NCBI GenBank assembly: GCA_015657535.1
Contig: JADHZB010001665.1
Coordinates: 1-64,000, forward strand
Direction: 5' to 3'
Length of the DNA: 64,000 nt
From: Nephromyces sp. MM_2019
Lineage: Eukaryota > Apicomplexa > Aconoidasida > Nephromycida
Positions within the stretch are counted from its first letter, which is position 1; the number at the start of each line of letters is the position of its first letter. A program made the position numbers and the translations under genes. The notes beneath the pieces were generated by a model. It did no database searches and was not told the origin of the DNA. It saw only the letters and a list, made by a program, of their open reading frames with translations. Below, piece by piece: positions 58,301-64,000 of the stretch.

Positions 58301-60714
58301 CAAGAAGCTCATATCCAAAAATACGACATTCACAGCGGATATGAACATTGCCACTATCACAAACATATATATATACATATAAATATATATATATTTAGAG
58401 AGGCTGATTTGAGCGCTTCGAAGATTACAAGTACCTCCTAAGCATCAAACATATCTTCAACTAATTTAGTGCTTCATCAGTACATTGCATATATCAACAA
58501 GACTGGGCAGCAAAAACAACCACAAAACGTACGCTTCTTCATCAAAAATACAGATCATCACTGGAAACGTCATGTATAAATTTGAATAAACTAGATAGCC
58601 GGGTAATAAATGTCGGCGATCCACCTTAAATATATAAAAGGCACACGAAGACACATCTGTCAAATGGCGTCAGGAGCAAACACACACACACAAAGAGAAG
58701 AAATAGACAGAAAATACGTGAAACGAATACTTTTTCGAGCATTCAACGCGATAAAACAGAGACTCAGAGTCCTGGCGAGTAACCATGCAAGTAACTTTGA
58801 AAAAAAACAGGGGGAGAGGGAGAGGGACACGAACACACCGAGGGACAAGCACAAAAACACACAAGCACGCACGAAAATACACAAAAACACACAAAAACAC
58901 ATAAACACACAAACATACACGTTATTGATATTCCATGCACCGATAGCACGAAATGAAGCATTTGCAACACACACGATACTTGGAAAGCTAGGGGTTTTTT
59001 TATTGGGGTTAACTGTGCAGTAAATGATTAGAGAAATAGTGAAATAAACTATCAAACATCCTCTATACATTTGATTTGCGATGCAACAATACGACAATAA
59101 CAAGTATATCACAGCATTAACATCTTCACTTCCTTGACCGACACCACTTGGGCCAGGATAACACAAGAGCACAGTTTTAGCAGGCATATTAAAGCCTTTG
59201 GTGGTGGCGTGAAACAATGCCTTTTTAATACGATGAAACAATACAGTAAAGAGAGCAAAGCGAAGCATGTAGGATAAGATATATATGATAGAAACAAAAG
59301 TAAAATATTAGTCGAAATAACGATGTCTTCAAGACAATAGCTTAGCAAACATGCTAAGCAATCAACCTTACAAAAGAAATATAGCAATTCCTTATTGCTA
59401 CAAAAAGAGGCTTTAGCAGCAAATAAAATCCTAGAGAATATGAAGAAAAAACCTCTAGATATATTAGTACAAATCGTGCCTAGAATAAGCAAAAGTCCGC
59501 CTCTACACAGACGAAAATCGGCAGCCAATCACGCTAGACATTCAAATCTTAGCGAGCTGCTATTCTAAAAAGAGGGAAATATCCCAAAAAAAAAACGTTG
59601 GAAGGCACAATGATTCCAATAATACACACACACACACAAAAGATCAGGTATGAATTTTTAAGCACAACATATGTGCAACACAAAAAAAAGACCAGCTATG
59701 AATTTGCTCCAACAACTCAAGCAACACACACAAAACACCAGTTGAAAGTCTCTAATATACATTCATAAAAAATGCAAAAATGATCAGCAAGTCAGAGAGA
59801 CTAAATACGCCATCACGACTAATAGTTGCACACACACAGACGATTTTCCTTTCGAAACTTCTAAAGTCAGCGGATGATATATAAAGTAAGCTCTGATGCA
59901 ACTATTACTAAAAAACGGTAAACATGCAGCTCCCAGCAGATGATCTCTATGGCTTCGAGCTACTAAGCTATTTTAAAAATATTTAAGCATCAAACAGCAG
60001 TTAGAGTATGAAAATGGAGTTCTATAAGGGTCTTGAAACGTATTGCTTAAGCAGGAATACTAAGCAGGTGTAAACTCAGCGAACCCTTGACAACAATCTC
60101 ATTCATATCATATATACGAGACAACTGACGGTGCTTATCAACGCAGCTTCCCAAGCGACAAAAATAGCAACAAAGAGCACAATAAAGCGGAGATAACAAG
60201 CTGCTGCCAAAGATGAAACGAATATAAAAAAAATGCTTTTAAACCTACAGACACGAAGAAAATCTTCTAAGTTATACAAAATGTGCTTCAAACAAGCAGC
60301 TTTGACCATGCTAAGACTCGCAGCTAATATAAGGGTATACGAGCTGAGATAGTAACGATAATATACTGAAATAGTCACGTTTTCTATAATAATAACGAGG
60401 TTTGAAATGATTCCATACTACAGATTACACAGGAGTATACAAACACACACATACACACACACATACATAATAACAGTAACTTCTTCAAGTCATCACGTTT
60501 TTTACAGCAAAGAGCCCTGAAAGGATTCTATGTTATATATATTCCCTGTTCTTAACTTGCATCCTACGAAAAGCCAATAAACACAAACTCTACCAGAAAA
60601 AAGAGCTGTGGAGAAAATTTCATAATCGTCTAGACTATTGAAATAAGGGAATCCATTCAAACTCAAACTGCTGGCAATAAAAGCAGCTGCGCCTTATATA
60701 ATAAAAAAAACTAT
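55324..60714. other. Long stretch without a confident gene
   Basis: AT-rich DNA, with CA/CACA runs around 58680-58920, 59620-59640, 59830 and 60440-60470, a hairpin at 57267-57340, and polypurine patches. Plus-strand frames at 55370-55950 look slightly protein-like, with shifts and stops between them, and may be a decayed coding sequence. Hydrophobic minus-strand frames at 58660-59528 and 60103-60378 follow T-rich or CA-rich sequence and lack exon boundaries. The stretch just right of 60000 should hold the 3' UTR of the gene ending at 60715. Confidence 0.45.
57267..57340. repeat. Inverted repeat, 18-19-bp stem with 37-nt loop
   Basis: The left arm GGAGAAAAGAAGTCTAATT (57267-57285) is complementary to the right arm AATTAGACTTCTTTCTCC (57323-57340) with a single extra A in the left arm. 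The loop is AT-rich. Either strand would fold into a hairpin. Confidence 0.9.
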
Positions 60715-63700
60715 CTAATTAATTGATAAGTTTGGAGATATAATACACGGTATGACAATCATTGAACACTCATCAGCAGATGCCCTGGTGTCACGAAGAT
60801 CTACAATTTTAGCGCCATCATTTTGAGCGAGTAGGGCATTTAATTCTTCACCAAACTCTATCCTGACGATTGGGAGGGAAGAATTTTCTTTTTTGGTGGG
60901 CGTAGCATGAATCTCTGCGGTATTCTCGCTACTTGTATCACTTAACAAGGAGAGCAACGTAGATTCTTTCCAATCACCCGAAAGGCCTAGTAAAGGGCTT
61001 AAATGACCTTCAAAAAATGCGTGAGGGATGGTTTTTGTTGCTTTCGCAGAAGCAAAGCTGCATTGAACGCTGGAGGAAGCAGACTCCGCTTCGATGATGA
61101 AACTATCGGATGAGTTTATCTTTTGCCGTCTCTCTAGAGAATCCTGAAACAGCAAAAGAAAAAAAGGTTTCTGCCAAAAAAAAAGTAATGGCCTCGAAGG
61201 AGTCTCTAGAAGTCAAAATCTAGAGAATTTGAAGTAGACTATTAGTAAGGAGCGAACTGTAGGGCTTTGAAAGGAGATTTGCTTCAAAAGTTGCCATAAA
61301 GTGCAAAAAACCTAGAAAAGTAAAGATTTTAACACACTAGTAAGAGACGAGCAAATCTAAAGTTCAGATCCTACAGAAGCAGCGGCAGAAACCACCTAAC
61401 TGGCTGTTTAAGCCAGTGAGTTTCATTATATGTAAGTTAAACATGTACTGTGCGTGTGAGTGTGTGTGCATGTGTGTCTGCGTGTGAGTGTGTGTGTGAG
61501 TGCGGGAGAACACAACGTAAAGTGGCCAATTGCGAAGAGTAGAGAAGCCACATCTATATAACCAGAATACTGTAAACTAACGAATGCATGTGATATCGAA
61601 CACACCAAATTCACGAAGGCACACCGGCGAGCACTAAAATAACTTATTCCTTCACAGGATTCCTTCATATGAGCAATAAGGCTTAAAGCAGATATTTTCG
61701 AACAGTTATATATGCACTCGTCGAAAGCACAAAATACAAAGAATATTTTGAGACAAAAAAACAAACCGCTATTTGCACGCAAAAAATCCTCCAAAAACTT
61801 CAAACTGTTATTCACACAAAACTTCCAGAACTTAATATACGCCACCGGAGCTTAAACTTGACACATAACATACCATATTGGAAAGAATCAACACACACGA
61901 CCTGATTGAATCACGCTAATCCACTCAAAAAATCAACTCAAACACACTAAGAAACGAGCAAATTGATAAACTATTTCAGCTATACCTGACTTTGCAGCCA
62001 TTCATCACCCATAGAGGTCTCAGAGGACTTCTTTTCCACAGCGGTGAATTGTTCAAATTTAGGCACAATACTTTCATAGGTATCGTTCACGCAGCATTGA
62101 CTAGAGAGTCCAGCTATCTCCCAAGACTTTTCAGAAACGCTACTCACACACTCCAATTTGCCATTCACGCAACACCCACTAGAAAGCTCAGCAATCTCCC
62201 AGGACTTCTGACAGATGTCACGTACACACTCTAATCCTTCTGGAACCCTCTCTCCAAAGAAATAGCCTCCACAACTATACATCGATTCTTTCTGATCTTG
62301 CTCCAACCCTCCAAAGAGCGAACCTAGATTTATACTCTGCTCTAAACAAGGATGTGATGAATCCGTTGAACAAGCCGGTGAGACAGGAGAAGTGAAGGAG
62401 CCAATGGTCGTATCATCCTCGTAGGAGAGAGAATCTATCCCAACCCCCCCTTCTGCATGAAAATCTTTGGGGTCCCCTGAGGAATTCACATTTCTTCTGC
62501 TAGTAATGTCGACAAAAGATTCCAAAGAAGCCGACTCTATAGACGAAAGAAGGCGTTGTTCCTTCAAATTATAGCCCTGAGCTAGCTGCTTCAAAATGTC
62601 CAAAGCTACAACATTTGAGTCTGCCATATTCGTTTTATCTCCCAAAATAGCATCTTCAATATCACCACACGGTCTAAATGGGGAAGTAGCTTGAACTGGT
62701 GTGAAAGGAGAAGATTTGCTACTTATTTCGCAATCTTCACTATCAGAGCAAGAATTGTTCTCTCCAGTCTCAAAATAATCCAAACGCCTAAACTTTGTTA
62801 ATCGTAACGGGGATTTCTCAGACAAATCAGAGAGTTGGCGCTGCCTATAATGAATCTGCTCAGATCTCTCAGGAGACTCTAGAAATCGATGGGTGTAATT
62901 ACTGAGGCTAGGTGAGTTTGCAGCAACACGCGAACACGAAAAGTAAGAAGAATCAGGAGCTCTTTCGGGCAGCGAGAAATCATCCAAGGAATAGTTTGCA
63001 GCAACACGCGGAGATGAACAGTGAGAAGGAGGAGTTTTTTCGTGTAGCGAGAAGGTATCCACGAAGTAGCTTGTATCAGTCGTCAACCTAGGAGAATTGC
63101 CATGAAGATTAGAAGAATTCGTAGAAACGCAATCTTCAAGAAACGAATCCTCGAATAAAGCATCATACTGTATATCTGAGGAGTGTGCAGCCGAAATAGC
63201 ATTGCGAGTACTTTGAAATATGGGGCTCTCGGCAAACCCGTTTCGTGTGTCAGTGCTAGGCTGTAGCGAGTGTGATTTCTTCTGAGCTGAAGCGCGATAT
63301 CTGTTCTTATTCTTCCTCCTTATCGGACTCCTTAGTGCGTTCCTGATTGAATACTCTTTAGCTGAAACATCATCTAAATTGGACCCTTCTGAATCAAGCG
63401 AATTATCTCCCAGGATATCCATATCAGCAGAAGCTAAGGTAGACTCCAGAAATTGGTGAAGTTTTTTTTTTTTAGAGAACACATAGTGGTGAAGTTTCTC
63501 CTTATTAGAGCGTGCTCCCTGACGAAGTTTCTGCTCACTCTTCCAATCAAATCCCTCATCGCCATTATGTAAATCTTCCTCCTCGCCAGAAGAACTGTTC
63601 AATTCACAACTTTTACCGCTAGTAACCAGAGAAGATTCTTTCATACGCATCGAGCTGCATTTACGCTCGGGAGTAGCTGTTTGGACTAAAGAAAGAGACT

Positions 63701-64000
63701 TCCCTACGCTGTGAGAATCTAGCATCGAATTCCTGGATTTACTGTCTTCTGAAGAAGAGTAGCTTCCATTGCAAATCTCAAAGCATTCATCATCATTTGC
63801 TTTCACCCCCTGTCTGTTCGTTATCACACACCTGCTGAGCCCCTCTGCATCTTTCGTGGTGCGTGCTTTGCAGGCTTCGAGTGAATCCTCCTTACTTAAC
63901 ACGCTAGCAAGCTCATCAGTTTCGCCATGGCCTTCATCTTGAGTACTGGAATTCAGCTGACCTGCTTTGCAATTTGTATTAAAACCCGTTTTTTCTAGCA
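60715..64000 (-). CDS. Ser-rich, probably disordered protein, 3' part (N-terminus off window)
   Basis: Minus-strand penultimate exon, from beyond 64000 down to 61986, gives about 671 open codons ending at a GTATAG donor. It joins in phase 0 to the terminal exon at 61143-60715 (acceptor TGTTTCAG, 142 codons plus TAG). The visible part is about 813 aa, rich in S, E, D and N with no hydrophobic domain. It contains a basic SPIRRKNKNRYRASAQKK patch that may be a nuclear signal, many SP/SS sites, and two sets of in-frame 26-residue duplications. No enzyme motif or known fold was recognised. Such composition suits a regulatory or scaffold protein, but that is inference. Another small exon could exist in the intron at 61144-61985. 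Confidence 0.8.
61441..61503. repeat. TG-rich microsatellite
   Basis: TGTGTGAGTGTGTG-type run of about 60 bp in the intron of the minus-strand Ser-rich gene (CA on the sense strand). Confidence 0.9.
62090..62240. repeat. Coding tandem repeat, 2 x 78 bp (26 aa)
   Basis: In the Ser-rich protein the segment LECVRDICQKSWEIAELSSG plus CCVNGK is followed directly by LECVSSVSEKSWEIAGLSSQ plus CCVNDT. The duplication is exactly 26 codons, keeps frame and conserves the KSWEIA and CCVN words. Confidence 0.95.
62914..63075. repeat. Coding tandem repeat, 2-3 x 78 bp (26 aa)
   Basis: TTTGCAGCAACACGCG occurs at 62917 and 62995, a 78-bp period. The protein copies include SSPRVAANYSLDDFSLPERA and SYFSCSRVAANSPSL; a more diverged third copy is SPRLTTDTSYFVDTFSLHEK upstream. 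The reading frame is kept. Confidence 0.9.

Noticed and set aside
58660..59268. Minus-strand 202-codon frame rich in C, V, F and L
   Set aside because: Half of it is the translation of CA/TG microsatellite (CVFMCFCVFLCIF-like). No exon borders or conserved pattern.
61992..62234. Plus-strand 80-codon frame opposite the Ser-rich gene
   Set aside because: Shadow of the real minus-strand exon; it contains the same 78-bp duplication in antisense.

Overview
The window is nuclear DNA of an AT-rich microbial eukaryote (protist or alga type). Long intergenic-looking stretches break up into multi-exon genes whose introns begin GTAAGT-like, end in T-rich tract plus AG, and are strongly T-rich and TG/TTTT-rich on the sense strand. 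Open reading frames are therefore short, and almost every long frame is one exon or a shadow. All three stops occur (for example TAG, TGA, TAA ends), so the standard code is in use. A short TTTAGGG-like interstitial tract at about 8.9 kb would fit a plant/alga/apicomplexan-type telomere, but the lineage cannot be named from the sequence alone.

Layout. 1-17 kb: one long plus-strand gene (15 exons in consistent phase, 1294-13321, about 1012 aa) that looks like the ATG14/UVRAG (Vps38) family subunit of the autophagy/endosomal PI3-kinase complex. Further plus-strand exon candidates lie at 14.5-17.0 kb and may extend it or form a second gene. 17-21 kb: poorly resolved tail-to-tail zone. 21.1-23.4 kb, minus: a compact NOP16-like ribosome-biogenesis gene (3 exons, about 128 aa). 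23.4-28 kb: no clear gene. 28.1-32.0 kb, minus: a small coiled-coil protein with a very long intron. 32-37.5 kb: no clear gene. 37.6-52.2 kb, minus: an ankyrin-repeat protein gene with at least 21-22 mostly tiny exons and a 143-base assembly gap in one intron. 52.2-53.9 kb, plus: a small gene of unknown family, divergent from the ankyrin gene, with an in-frame TGA. 54.4-55.3 kb, minus: exon fragments of an unknown gene. 55.3-60.7 kb: no clear gene. 60.7-64.0 kb, minus: the 3' part of a Ser-rich, probably disordered protein running off the window edge.

The genes show no operon-like functional link. The recognisable functions are autophagy/vesicle traffic (ATG14-like), nucleolar 60S assembly (NOP16) and protein-protein interaction (ankyrin). 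Tandem repeats, CA/TG microsatellites, a roughly 500-bp pure purine tract, a C-rich (G-rich on the sense strand) minisatellite and several approximate tandem duplications of 46-100 bp lie mainly in introns and gene-poor DNA. No prokaryotic features, CRISPR arrays, rRNA genes or convincing tRNAs were seen. The most unusual items are the large insertion in the ATG14-like protein, the micro-exon architecture of the ankyrin gene, the small gene with an in-frame TGA, and the matching 26-residue in-frame repeats in the partial gene.
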